Source of the DNA: Ancylostoma caninum
Taxonomy: Eukaryota; Nematoda; Chromadorea; Rhabditida; Ancylostomatidae
Length of the DNA stretch: 64,000 bases
NCBI GenBank assembly: GCA_037903475.1
Contig: JBAJFG010000479.1
Coordinates: forward strand, 1,040,501 to 1,104,500
Direction: 5' to 3'
The notes beneath the pieces were generated by a model that was not told the DNA's origin, did not search any database, and saw only the letters and a program-made list of their open reading frames with translations. The position numbers and the translations under genes are program-made. How positions within the stretch are numbered: position 1 is the stretch's first letter; every line of letters starts with the position of its first letter. Shown piece by piece: positions 21,901-32,049 of this stretch.

Positions 21901-23720
21901 ATAAGACTGGAACATCACTGTCACAGATCAATTAAACATTGTTGAGTATATTCCACTATGTAGAGCGGGAGTAAAAAATAGAACTAGCGGAACCGAGGAC
22001 AAGCTCTATGTGAAAGCGAAGCTTGACTATTCATCCATAAAACAATCGGAAACTGAGATACTTACACAAACAATAAAAGCTGCCTATTTTTGCTAGTACA
22101 TATGCGCTTGCGCAAGGCCCAAAAACTGTACTTGTACCATAAATTTCAGAATAAGCATATAAACTCTAATATAAATTGAAGGTGTGGCAACTGGACACGT
22201 TGGGGGGGGGGGGTCCCGCCACGAGTGGGTGGGGTTGGGCGAGTTTTCCCCCAGCGGTTATTCCATTGCAGTTTTAAGACGGGTTGGAAGGAACTCCAAA
22301 CGGCCAGATAGATACGGAAGTGTGTCGCAGCGCCGTTAGGCACTCCGGCTGTTCGTTGCACTCCTCAAGCGACAATGCTTTCATGACGCTCTCTGATACT
22401 CTCTGTCCAAGACTGCCGCGACGCGTCGCTGGTCCGTACTCACCCGGACGTTTGGAGTTCGCTATAGCTGCTTGAAGAACGTTAACGTGATGAAAACTCT
22501 CCTACAAGAAAGTTATTACATGACATAAACGTCGAGTTAACATCGTTAGTGGGCGGTGCCTTGCAAGCGAATTTGACACTACAGAGACTTCAATTGCACG
22601 ATATAAGCGTAGGATTCCTGTCAGGAACACCATACCGATGTTCCAAATCCATACAAATCCGTTTCTATCTGTTATTGATCAGGGTTTTTTATGGAAGCTT
22701 GAGTTATTCGAAGTAGTTCACGGTCTTTTAGGAATTTCTGATTTAACAGTGAGCCAAATCGAAGCGAATGCAGGGTTAGCAGTGTTACGTTGCTTATAAT
22801 TGACCACCTCAAAACATTGTTCGAATTACTCAAAAATGAGAGCAATTTATGAGTATAAAGCTGGTATTAGTTGATTGGAGACATACCTGATATTCACTGT
22901 TGCAGTCTTGGCTCGCTACAACTTCGCCTAATGTCATAAGAGAAAGGTTCCCCGTCTGTAGCAGTGCATCAGCTTGTTCTAAAATATGAGTGCGTGAGCA
23001 GCTGGGCAAAGATTCGTATGAAGGATTTATGTATCTTACCCTTGAATGAAGCCGCGTGAATATCAAGTAGTTGGCTCACGTCGTAGTCGCATTCCTGTGC
23101 CGGAAAAATACATCCGTTGCCATTGTGGAACTTTATGTCAGGGCCCTCCTGGATCCGGAAAACAGAACCCGAAGGAACGTCGTTGGCCTGATTGGGAGCA
23201 AACACATTTGTCTCAGGGTGACTGGTAGGTGGTAAGTTCGCTTCACGCTGAACGGGGCCTTAATGAGGAGACAATAGATGCACATCGAAGAAGTGCCCAA
23301 TGGCCGCCCAACACTTACCGTAGTCATCGTAATCCTCAAATTTGATCGACATCCGGATGCAACTAGGTGGAACGAAGGAGATGCGGTGAGGAAATTCCTA
23401 ATGAGGGAAGGGATATCGCTGCGAAAAGATGATTTGTAGCAGATGAATCGGGTGTGGGAATACTCCACATGCAGCGGAGACGGCTATGCGTATGCGACGT
23501 GCGAACGACAGCAGTTGCTGGCATCGCCCGCCATGCGTCTGTCAATAGCGGCCGGTTCCACCGCCGCAGCAATCGATCGAAGGCGGCCGACCCCAGCACA
23601 ACTTTCGCCCTTTTGCTCCTGAAAGTGACACCTTCGCACTCGCTTCGACACATGGAGCCGATTTCCCTGCGGATTTCGAGGTCATTATAGACGATAATGG
23701 AACAACTACTGAAGCTGAGC
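12933..23720 (-). CDS. Unidentified multi-exon gene spanning a Helitron-filled intron
   Basis: I do not recognise the protein. Exons, 5' to 3' on the minus strand: possibly 23720-?, then 23397-23319, 23258-23040, 22978-22887, 14494-14330, 14105-13947, 13881-13774, 13639-13528, 13448-13370, 13317-13204, 13149-13098, 13037-12933 (TGA). All junctions from 23397 onward have AG acceptors and GT donors, and all phases agree across 427 codons. This includes the long intron 22886-14495 (both sides phase 0). Visible features: an acidic KFEDYDDY segment and CIFPAQECDYDVSQLLDIHA; a predicted helical LCTLVQNQTNVIAGLSFV..INQQELRQELHRA stretch; a charged KELGPIDAIRTAALEERRKA helix; and a proline-rich C-terminus (PPPLPPEQVQPPP). 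There is no signal peptide or membrane segment in the part seen. The upstream exon (CSIIVYNDLEIRREIG..) has an acceptor but no convincing donor. The true 5' end is not located and may lie beyond 23720. Confidence 0.7.
14881..15692 (+). mobile_element. Small Helitron-like element, copy 2, nested
   Basis: It ends in the hairpin ACCCGAGCAAAGCCGGGT, spacer ACACAGT and CTAG/T (15689-15693), as in copies at 7370 and 32050. Six or so 115-120-bp repeats with ATCGATTTTATTGATTTTTCGC and GAACACGAATATGACAACCG fill 14940-15660. The 5' boundary is approximate. Confidence 0.6.
15957..16960 (+). repeat. 80-bp minisatellite, about 12 units
   Basis: The unit contains GGTAAACAGGTGCTGGTCTC, GTAAAGGGGCACACGGGTC, GGTCAG(A/G)ATTTTCCC and GGGCCAGTGG. 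Some units are shortened to about 60 bp. Because 80 is not a multiple of 3 and stops are rare, long open frames occur in all frames; they are not genes. The same array in the right copy has about 40 units. Confidence 0.9.
18018..18926. mobile_element. Non-autonomous hAT element (909 bp)
   Basis: The ends CAGGGCGCAGCACTAGGTGG and (complemented) CAGAGCGCAGCACCAGGTGG are flanked by the perfect 8-bp duplication TCTAGAAA at 18010-18017 and 18927-18934, which is the hAT signature. It sits inside the 82-bp array; the other element copy lacks it. Inside, 18452-18615 is a long inverted repeat (GTTTTTGAGAAACCGTCTTC and its complement) that may be a second, nested MITE. There is no transposase. Confidence 0.9.
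18452..18615. repeat. Long hairpin inside the hAT element
   Basis: Arms of about 75 bp pair around a centre near 18525-18540: CCAAAGTGGCATCTTTCG with TTTTTGAGAAACCGTCTTCG on the left, complemented on the right, and GACCATTAATG around the centre. No flanking target duplication is clear. Confidence 0.75.
20295..20450. mobile_element. MITE with GGAACTCCAAACG ends, copy 3
   Basis: A 156-bp element, TAGGAAACTCCAAACG to CGTTTGGAGTTCTCTG, with TA on both sides (20293-20294, 20451-20452). Long arms with GCAGACAAGAGTCA(A/G)GACCG and CGGCGCGGCTCTCTTGGGCA can fold almost end to end. It is the best preserved copy of the family in the window. Confidence 0.8.
20482..20690. mobile_element. MITE with AGGGTGTAT..GAGGGAAAACGAGGCGT ends
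   Basis: The left arm contains TTAGGGTGTGTATCATCGTG and AGGGAAAACGAGGCGTGG; the right arm complements it without the CATCGT insertion. About 209 bp, non-coding. It abuts the next MITE directly at 20690. Confidence 0.65.
20690..21115. mobile_element. MITE with AAAGGCAGCACTCACGG ends
   Basis: Left AAAGGCAGCACTCACGGAAA and right TTTCCGTGAGTGCTGCCTTT are perfectly complementary over 20 bp. About 426 bp. The first bases AAAGGCAG are shared with the element at 21227, suggesting a related transposase. No supported coding sequence. Confidence 0.75.
21227..21648. mobile_element. MITE with AAAGGCAGTG ends, copy 1
   Basis: Left AAAGGCAGTGTGTCACCTCG pairs with the right end CGAGGTGACTCACTGCCTTT. The interior (GTTGGCCAACACGTCTAGAC and GCTTCACGCGTCCACTCGGC) matches the element at 48757-49176 along its length. 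422 bp, no coding content. Confidence 0.8.
22289..22461. mobile_element. MITE with GGAACTCCAAACG ends, decayed copy 4
   Basis: GGAACTCCAAACGG at the left and CGTTTGGAGTTCGC at the right, about 173 bp apart, with a diverged interior. It is recognised only by its ends. Confidence 0.5.
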
Positions 23721-23940
23721 CTAGAAAAGGAACATAAACGGTGGGACTTTAGGGACCGAAAGAAATCGAGGGCAACTCGGGATTGTAATAAGTTTTCGCC
23801 TTAGATATTACATGCAGATCCTGTGCAATCGTTACGCAACCTGGACCGGTGTTCAAGGCAGCGCCCCATAATGCATTTAGCGATGGGGGTATGTATGCAT
23901 CAACAGACCCTCGACGTTATTGTCACACTGATTCCAGCTA

Positions 23941-24104
23941 CAGTGTGTTTTTCCGGGAGTAAACATCGCGCGCGATCTGATCCATTCCAATAGATCAAAT
24001 TCTCAGTCGAAAGACCACGTGAAAACGGAGGTTCCAGCAATTCGCACGTAGCCTTTGTACTGGGTCCGCAATTACACCGATTTTACTCCCGGAAAAACAC
24101 CCTG
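23941..24104. mobile_element. MITE with GTGTTTTTCCGGGAGTAAA ends
   Basis: Left CAGTGTGTTTTTCCGGGAGT and right ACTCCCGGAAAAACACCCTG form inverted repeats of about 23 bp bounded by TA (23939-23940, 24105-24106). 164 bp, Tc1/mariner-like insertion. It lies just 5' of the minus-strand gene. Confidence 0.8.
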
Positions 24105-24167
24105 TATGCACTCGGTTGCCATGAAAATAATGGTCGTTTTTGAGTCGTACTTTCTACAGAGCACAAG

Positions 24168-24442
24168 CTGGATCAAGCCAGAAGTTTTTAAACAAGTTGT
24201 TTCCAATTTATCATGCCCGAAACAAGTTGTATCCAACTTATCGAGGGTATCCAACTTATCGAGGTTAACAAGTTGGATACTACATATCTTCTGCATAGCC
24301 TCGTTCATTACATGTTGTTTCCAACTTATCTCATTTGAAACAAGTTGGAAACAACTTACCTCGCCAAAGACAAGTTGTTTCCAACCAATCCGGGGCAGAG
24401 ATATGTTGTATCCAACTTATCTTGCCAGGAACAAGTTGTATA
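24168..24442. repeat. Array of CAAGTTGTTTCCAACTTATC palindromic units
   Basis: About eight degenerate units of AACAAGTTGTATCCAACTTAT spaced by roughly 20-45 bp, some inverted. Each unit contains CAAGTTG facing CAACTT, so it can form small hairpins. No open frame is convincing. Confidence 0.75.
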
Positions 24443-24590
24443 GTCTGTCCGAAACGACGAGCCCGTCCACGCACGTGGGAATCGAGGAGCTGCCACGTTT
24501 GCCAGCACTCCACGTCATCATCTCTGATCTGCGTATCACGTTTCATCGTTATCTTCATGATATCGACTGGAGTTTTGACCGAATCGAATA
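24436..24590. mobile_element. Truncated MITE with TAGTCTGTCCGAAACGACG end
   Basis: One end (TATAGTCTGTCCGAAACGAC) and a body with TGCCACGTTTGCCAGCACTC and CGTTTCATCGTTATCTTCAT match, inverted, the complete element at 39039-39261. The other end is lost at the TTCGAA array. Confidence 0.65.
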
Positions 24591-24795
24591 AAATTCGAAT
24601 ATTTATTCGAATGTTCGAATATTCGAAAATTCGAATATTCGAAAATTCGGAGCTTCCGAAAAATTCGAATATTCGAAAATTCGGGGGTCCCAAAAAACTC
24701 GAAAATTCGAAAATTCGATGGCCCCGCAATATTCGAAAGTTCGAATATTCGAAAATTCGAGGGTCCGGGATTATTGCAAAATTCGAATATTTGGA
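24590..24795. repeat. TTCGAATATTCGAAAATTCG array
   Basis: About 200 bp made of TTCGAA, AATATTCG and AAAATTCG words separated by short GC-richer bits (GGGGGTCCC, GATGGCCCC). The words are self-complementary, so the region can pair in many registers. Confidence 0.85.
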
Positions 24796-25314
24796 ATTAT
24801 TTTGCTTCGCTTTATTTTAGTTTCATTTTCTCGATGAAGAACCATTCTGATTGAAACTCCAATCCAATTTCTCATTTCAATCTCAATTTTCCCAAAAACC
24901 TGCTCATATCCTTGCACGCATTCGAAAGCCACCAACTGCGTTTGAAAGCTTTGAAACTGCAACTACGAGGTATACGACATTGGCGACGATGATCTCTCCG
25001 GTGAGACCTACGTATGTACTTTTCTAGACACTTGAGAAACCAGCAGTTTCAACTATACTTCTGATTATTCAAGCCTTTCCTCCAGAACTATGTAAGTGAA
25101 CCGTAAACTATAACAAAAAATTTTACACAGCATTCCTCCCTATATTTAGCTGACTTCCGACTACTGCTTCGTTTAAACTCTTTCTGAGTACAACACCATT
25201 AGTTATGAAATTCAAGGTTCACACAGAATCTTGAGATCCTCTTATTATCCTTTCTGCCCAAACATACTCCGACTTCTTGTTATAGAAGTTCTGCTGGTTT
25301 TGACATTCAACGTA

Positions 25315-25523
25315 CAGTCTGTTCCCTGAAACGTACACTGCCATCCTCGCCCCGATTGGACAAAGCGGCGCGCGCACGTTTAATCGGGGCGCGAAGCTGC
25401 AACAGCCGATCAGCCTCTCCCCGCGCCCTGATCGATTCCTTCGCGCCCCAATCGAACAAAGCGCACGCGCCGCTTTGTTCGATTGGGGCGAGGGTGGCAG
25501 TGTACGTTTCAGGGAACAGACTG
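25315..25523. mobile_element. MITE forming a near-perfect 209-bp hairpin
   Basis: Left CAGTCTGTTCCCTGAAACGT complements the right end ACGTTTCAGGGAACAGACTG, and pairing continues for about 60 bp (ACTGCCATCCTCGCCCCGAT). It is bounded by TA at 25313-25314 and 25524-25525. Internal CAATCGAACAAAGCG units repeat the arm sequence. Tc1/mariner-type insertion is inferred. Confidence 0.85.
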
Positions 25524-26744
25524 TACAAGCATGCAGTTGGACCGGATAAACCGAAGTAGTGATGAGGAACGGGGTAACACGCAGTGTTTTTTTTTATATC
25601 GCTGACGCTTTTTTGTTGATAGCTGGAAACTCATTCATGATCAAGGTAACTGAACCACTGTACCCAACATTATTTTTACCGCGTCAAAATCTCTACATTT
25701 ACTACCATGGCACGTTTTGTTAAAGTACAACACGGAGATATTAAAGCGAAAGCCCTCTCACGTTTGAAGGGTTTCATCCACTTTACGATCCTTTAATGAT
25801 GGTTACAGATCTCGAGTGAGATAGGCGTTCTTAAGCTTAGCAATTTCAACCAGTTGCAATTCTAAAACCGATGAGGGACCAACTCTACAATAACACAAGC
25901 TTCCACGCATGAGAAGGTTGTGAGAAATTCCAAAACTTTCCAGATGGAACTTACTACCCAAAAAGTTTCATGCCCGTTGTGATTGTCAAACATATCGCCT
26001 TGTTCGCCTACATGCATGGGTGCAAAATGTTTTTACCAAACTAGTGGCTCCGTAAGCCACGTTATTGTGCTACTTTCCGTAGTGTGACAGTATTGACCCG
26101 GTATGGTTTTTCGTGCGCGCCAACAGGTTGTGTGAGGTTCACACCCTTAACTCGAGCTACACTATCTCACAACTGCCTATGTATATCTACATATAACATT
26201 ATTCAGTGGAAAAAGAGCCCATAGCGTAGCGAATGAGAGAAGATAAATCACAGAATCCGTGGATCAGTTTGTTTGGTTGTTTCTATCTCTGTCTTTCGCG
26301 AGCAGCGAGCATACCAAGGACTGCGTGAAATACAGAACACAACTGCTTTTGTATTGTACAAACCACTCGGTCAATAACTCAGTAAGCCAATCATACAAAC
26401 CATTCTTCTAGTTCAGACCAAACTCATTCTAAAAACTTTATACTTTCCCAAAGTTTTGAACAAAAACTGAAAACAAATTATTGTGAAAAGAGAATAAGCA
26501 TCCCGATCGCTTATTTCCACAAATCTTCTTCGTCATTACACACCGATATTCACCGACACGACGTGACTCATTTATACTAAACCAAAAAAGTTCTAAGTGA
26601 TGATTAAGAAGGTGATCAATACTCAAATCCACGTGGCCTAGGGAAGGGAGATGATCAACAGGGTTGATGGTATAAATGAGTAGGAGCATAAGTTATTGGT
26701 TATTTTTCGCTTAAGCTCAGGAAACGAAGATGCTTCATGAGATT

Positions 26745-28360
26745 GGTGGGATACTTGGGGAGGCGATCCACGGTGTTGGCGGAATACATGGGATGGGTGC
26801 GTAAATTATTGCTTAGGCTTTTGCCTGAGCTTCTGGAACGGAATGTAATCCACTGGTTGGGGGGATACATGAGGTGGGTGCGCAAGTTATTTTCTAGACT
26901 TTTGGCTGAGTTTCTAGTAAGGGAGGTTGTCCACAGAGTTGACGAGATACGGACTTTTGCCTGAGTTTCTAGTAGTGGAGGTGGTCCACGGGGTTGGCGA
27001 GAAACATTGGGTGGGTGCGCAATTTATTGTCCAGGCTTTTGTTTGAGTTTCTGGAAAGGGAGGTAATCCATGGGGTTGGCGGGATACATGGGGTGGGTGC
27101 GTAAGTTATTTTGTAGACTTTTGCCTGAGTTTCTTGGAAGGGAGGCAATCCACGGGGTTGGCGGGGTACATGGGGTGGGTGCGTAAATTATTGTCTAGGC
27201 TTTTGCCTGAGTTTCTAGTAAGGGAGTTGGTCCACAGGGTTGACGAGATACATGAGGTGCGCAATTTATTGTCCAGGCTTTTGTTTGAGTTTCTAGTAAG
27301 GGAGGTTTCTAGTAAAGGAGGTGGTCCACGGGGTTGGCGATAAACATTAGGTGGGTGCGCAAGTTACTGTCCAGGTTGATGCCTAAGCTTCTGGAAAGGG
27401 GGGTAATCTACGGGGTTGCTGAGATACATGAGGTGGGTGCGCAAGTTATTTTCTAGACTTTTGCCTGAGTTTCTTGGAAGGGAGGCAATCCATGGGGTTG
27501 GAGGGATATAGGGTTATCAAAAAGTTCCCGGCCTAGAGTACTTCCAAAAGATCTACAGCGAGCAAATTTTGTTGTAGTAAAATACAGGTCCCTCGAACAC
27601 TAATACACTTTTCATGGCTCGATTTGAATTTTTTCAAACCGTTCAAGGAGCTGCTTTCCTCATTTGACTCAGAGTATCTTTCAACAGCCGGCTCTTTGAC
27701 GTTTTCGACATCCAGTCCCATCGTGCGAAGATGCTGTTTCAAATTTCCAGACAGAAAATAGTTGCTGGGTGCAAGGTCCAAACTATGGGACATGTGATTC
27801 AGTAATTCGAATCCACGTTCTCGTGTGGCAGCAAGCGCAACTCTTAATCTGTGGACGGGTGCGCTGTCGAAAAGCATGTGAAACCCACTATGGTTAGGTT
27901 AGAAAAAAGGGCCATTATTATTGAATGAGTCAGCTTAAGAGCATGAAACTTGGCATGGTGGATTTGAAGATTTTAGGCTACATGATCGCACTCAAAGTTT
28001 TGAGAAAAAAGGGATGGAACAGGTTGAGGCCGGAAACTTTTTGATACCCCTATACATGGGGGGGTGCGTAAATTATTGTCTAGGCTTTTGCCTGAGTTTC
28101 TTGGAAGGGAGGCAATCCACGGGGTTGGCGAGATACATGGGGTGGGTGCGTAGATTATTGTCTAGGCTTTTGCCCGAGTTTCTGGAAAGGGAGGTGGTCC
28201 ACGGGGTTGGCGGTATACATAAGGTGGGTGCGCAATTTATTGTCCAGGCTTTTGTTTGAGTTTCTAGTAAGGGAGGTGGTCCACGGGGTTGATGAGACAC
28301 ATTAGGTGGGTGCGCAAGTTATTGTCTAGGCTTTTGCGCGAGATAGTAACCCCGTGAGTT
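26745..28360 (-). repeat. 82-bp minisatellite in right copy
   Basis: Same unit as at 17206-19080, read on the minus strand, with about 12-13 units split by the mariner insertion at 27509-28052. Some units are joined with small deletions (near 27240 and 27300). Confidence 0.85.
27509..28052 (-). mobile_element. Internally deleted mariner inserted in the minisatellite
   Basis: The ends TAGGGTTATCAAAAAGTTCC and (complemented) TAGGGGTATCAAAAAGTTTC are flanked by TA. The empty site GGGATACATGGGG is preserved in neighbouring repeat units. It encodes only the C-terminal third of a mariner transposase on the minus strand (27877-27533): the second-catalytic-Asp region reads MLFDSAPVHR (usual FHDN motif altered), followed by SLDLAPSNYFL with Asn where mariner normally has the third Asp. 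Inactive. Confidence 0.85.
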
Positions 28361-28614
28361 CCTTGGCTCAAAGTTTCACCGCATTCTATCAGTGTTGGTA
28401 TTAGAGTTCGAGTAGAGTGTCTGCATACAAACCTAATTAAGCACTTCATTCAGTCTCAACACCTGTCTGAATAGAACTAATCCTTAGATTTTGAGAAACT
28501 CAAACTGAACAGTGGCAAACAGCTTGTCGAGGAGTCCAAAATGACAAAATTGACTGATTGAAATTTTTGAAGACCACGACCTTCTTTTTGTTGACGACCA
28601 ATGAACACGTGTTG

Positions 28615-31600
28615 CCTTTTGCCTGAAGCCAACGCCGCTTTACCACTGAGCCAGCCAGACGGACTCACGGGAAAATCCCGGCCAACAGACCTCGCCAATT
28701 CACTACTGGCCCAGTTGGACTCAAGGAAAAGTTCCGACCAATGGACCAGTGCGCCCCTTTACCTAAAACCAGCGCTACTTTACCACTAGCCCAGTCAAAC
28801 CCAAGGGAAAATACCGCGCAGTGGACAAGTGTGCCCCTTTACCTGAGACCGGCGCGGCACGTGTGCCCCTTCATCTGACACCGGCGCGACACGTGTGTCC
28901 CTTTACCTGAGACGGGCGCAACTTTGCTGCTGACAGCGTCGCAGTCAAAGGAAAATCCTGACCAGCGGACCCGTGTGCCCCTTAGCTTGAGACCGGCGCC
29001 TGTTTACCATTGGCCCAGTCTAACCCAAGGGAAGTGCTGACCAAAGACCCGTGTGTCCCTTTACCAGAGACCAGCACTTATTTACCACTGACGGGAAAAT
29101 TCTGACCAACGATCCATGTGCCCCTGTTTACCATTGGCCCAGTCGAACCCAAGGGAAAATCCTGAAATCCCTTGTGCCCCTTTGCCTGAGGTCGGCGCCT
29201 TCTTATCATTGGTCCAGTCGAACCCAAGGGAAAGTCCTGACCAACGGACCCGTGTGCCCCTTTACCTGAGACCAGCAACTGTTTACCATTTACCACTGGC
29301 CCAGTGGAACCCAAGGGAAAGTCCTGACCAACGGACCCGTATGCCCGTTTACCTGAGACCGGCGCCTGTTTACCATTGGCCCAGTCGAACCCAAGGGAAG
29401 TGCTGACCAAAGACCCGTGTGCCCCTTTACCAGAGCCCAGCACCTGTTTACCACTGGCGGGAAAATTCTGACCAACAGACCCATGTGTCCCTTTACCAGA
29501 GACCAGCACCTGTTTACCACTGGCCCAGTGGAACCCAAGGGAAAGTCTTGACCAACGGACCCGTGTGCCCCTTTACCTGAGACCAGCAACTGTTTACCAC
29601 TGGCCCAGTGGAACCCAAGGGAAAGTCCTGACCAACGGTGTGCCCCAGGCTCCAGACCTGTTTACCACTGGCGGGAAAATTCTGACCAACAGACCCATGT
29701 GTCCCTTTACCAGAGACCAGCACCTGTTTACCATTGGCCCAGTCGAACCCAAGGGAAAGAGCTGAGCAACGACCCGTGTGCCCCTTTACCTGAGACCAGC
29801 AACTGTTTACCACTGGCCCAGTGGAACCCAAGGGAAAGTCCTGACCAACGGACCCGTGTGCCCCTTTACCTGAGACCAGCAACTGTTTACCACTGGCCCA
29901 GTGGAACCAAGGGGAAAATTCTGACCAACAGACCCATGTGCTCCTTTACCTGAGACCAGCAACTGTTTACCACTGGCCCAATGGAACCCAAGGCAAAGTC
30001 CTGAGCAAAGGACCCGTGTGCCCCTTTACCTGAGACCGGCGCCTGTTTACCATTGGCCCAGTCGAACCCAAGGGAAGTGCTCACCAAAGACCCGTGTGCC
30101 AATTTACCAGAGACCAGCACCTGTTTACCACTGGCCCAGTGGAACCAAGGGAAAGTCCTGACCAACGAACCCGTGTGCCCCTTTACCTGAGACCAGCAAC
30201 TGTTTACCACTGGCCCAGTGGAACCAAAGGGAAAGTCCTGACGAACGGACCCGTGTGCCCCTTTACCTGAGACCGGCGCCTGTTTACCATTGGCCCAGTC
30301 GAACCCAAGGGAAAGAGCTGAGCAACGACCCGTGTGCCCCTTTACCTGAGACCAGCAACTGTTTACCACTGGCCCAGTGGGACCCAAGGGAAAGTCCTGA
30401 CCAACGAACCAGTGTGCCCCTTTACCTGAGACCAGCAACTGTTTACCACTGGCCCAGTGGAACCAAAGGGAAAGTCCTGACCAACGAACCCGTGTGCCCC
30501 TTTACCTGAGACCAGCAACTGTTTACCACTGGCCCAGTGGAACCAAAGGGAAAGTCCTGACCAACGAACCCGTGTGCCCCTTTACCTGAGACCGGCGCCT
30601 GTTTACCATTGGCCCAGTCGAACCCAAGGGAAAGAGCTGAGCAACGACCCGTGTGCCCCTTTACCTGAGACCAGCAACTGTTTACCACTGGCCCAGTGGA
30701 ACCCAAGGGAAAGTCCTGACCAACGAACCAGTGTGCCCCTTTACCTGAGACCAGCAACTGTTTACCACTGGCCCAGTGGAACCAAAGGGAAAGTCCTGAC
30801 CAACGAACCCGTGTGCCCCTTTACCTGAGACCAGCAACTGTTCACTGGCCCAGTGGAACCAAAGGGAAAGTCCTGACCAACGAACCCGTGTGCCCCTTTA
30901 CCTGAGACCGGCGCCTGTTTACCATTGGCCCAGTCGAACCTAAGGGAAGTGCTGACCAAAGACCCGTGTGCCCCTTTACCTGAGACCAGCACCTGTTTAT
31001 CACTGGCCCAGTGGAATCCAAGGGAAAGTCCTGACCAACGGACCCGTGTGCCCCTTTACCTGAGATCAGCAACTGTTTACCACTGGCCCAGTGGAACCCA
31101 AGGGAAAGTCCTGACCAACGAACCCGTGTGCCCCTTTACCTGAGACCAGCAACTGTTTACCACTGGCCCAGTGGAACCAAAGGGAAAGTCCTGACCAACG
31201 AACCCGTGTGCCCCTTTACCTGAGACCGGCGCCTGTTTACCATTGGCCCAGTCGAACCCAAGGGAAGTGCTGACCAAAGACCCGTGTGCCCCTTTACCAG
31301 AGTCCAGCACCTATTTACCGCTGACGGGAAAATTCTGACCAACAGACCCATGTGCCCCTGTTTACCATTGCCCCAGTCGAAGCCAAGGGAAAGTGCTGAC
31401 CAACGGACCCATGTGACCCTTTACCAGAGTCCAGCACCTATTTACCGCTGACGGGAAAATTCTGACCAACAGATCCATGTGCCCCTGTTTACCATTGGCC
31501 CAATGGAACCCAAGGCAAAGTCCTGAGCAAAGGACCCGTGTGCCCCTTTACCTGAGACCGGCGCCTGTTTACCATTGGCCCAGTCGAACCCAAGGGAAGT

Positions 31601-31800
31601 GCTCACCAGAGACCCGTGTGCCCCTTTACCAGAGTCCAGCACCTGTTTACCACTGACGGGAAAATTCTGGCCAACGACCCATGTGCCCCTTTACCTGAGA
31701 CCAGCAACTGTTTACCACTGGCGGGAAAATCCCGACCAATGGACCCGTGTGCCTCTTTACCTGAGACCGGCGTATGTTTACCACTGGCCCAGTCAAAATC
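28615..31800 (-). repeat. 80-bp minisatellite, about 40 units
   Basis: Long array of the unit CTGACCAACGGACCCGTGTG / CCCCTTTACCTGAGACCAGC / AACTGTTTACCACTGGCCCA / GTGGAACCCAAGGGAAAGTC (one unit, 80 bp). Several adjacent units in 30130-31250 are nearly identical, indicating recent expansion. A higher-order alternation of CACTGGCCCAGTGGAACC and CATTGGCCCAGTCGAACC variants is visible. Open frames across it are by-products of repeat length. Confidence 0.92.
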
Positions 31801-32049
31801 AAGGAAAAACCCCAACGGATGGGAACAGCGCTACCACTTCGTCTCAAAACCATGTCAGGTAACAAAACCATGTGCTAGGATTTTGTTGTAACGTTAATCG
31901 ACATTATTAGGATTATTGGGCTCCAAATCGGATTTGCAGGGAGCCCCTTCACCCCTGAGAATGGCTTGCTGGATTAAAAAAATCTTATATCTGTTTGATT
32001 CTTTGAATCCAGTTGTTTAGTTTCACCATTATTTTTTGAATTTTTATTA

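Noticed and set aside
29078..31871. Many overlapping open frames up to 183 codons on both strands
   Set aside because: They fall entirely in the 80-bp minisatellite. The unit is not a multiple of three, so each frame cycles through the same repeat, and no start, splice or domain evidence exists.
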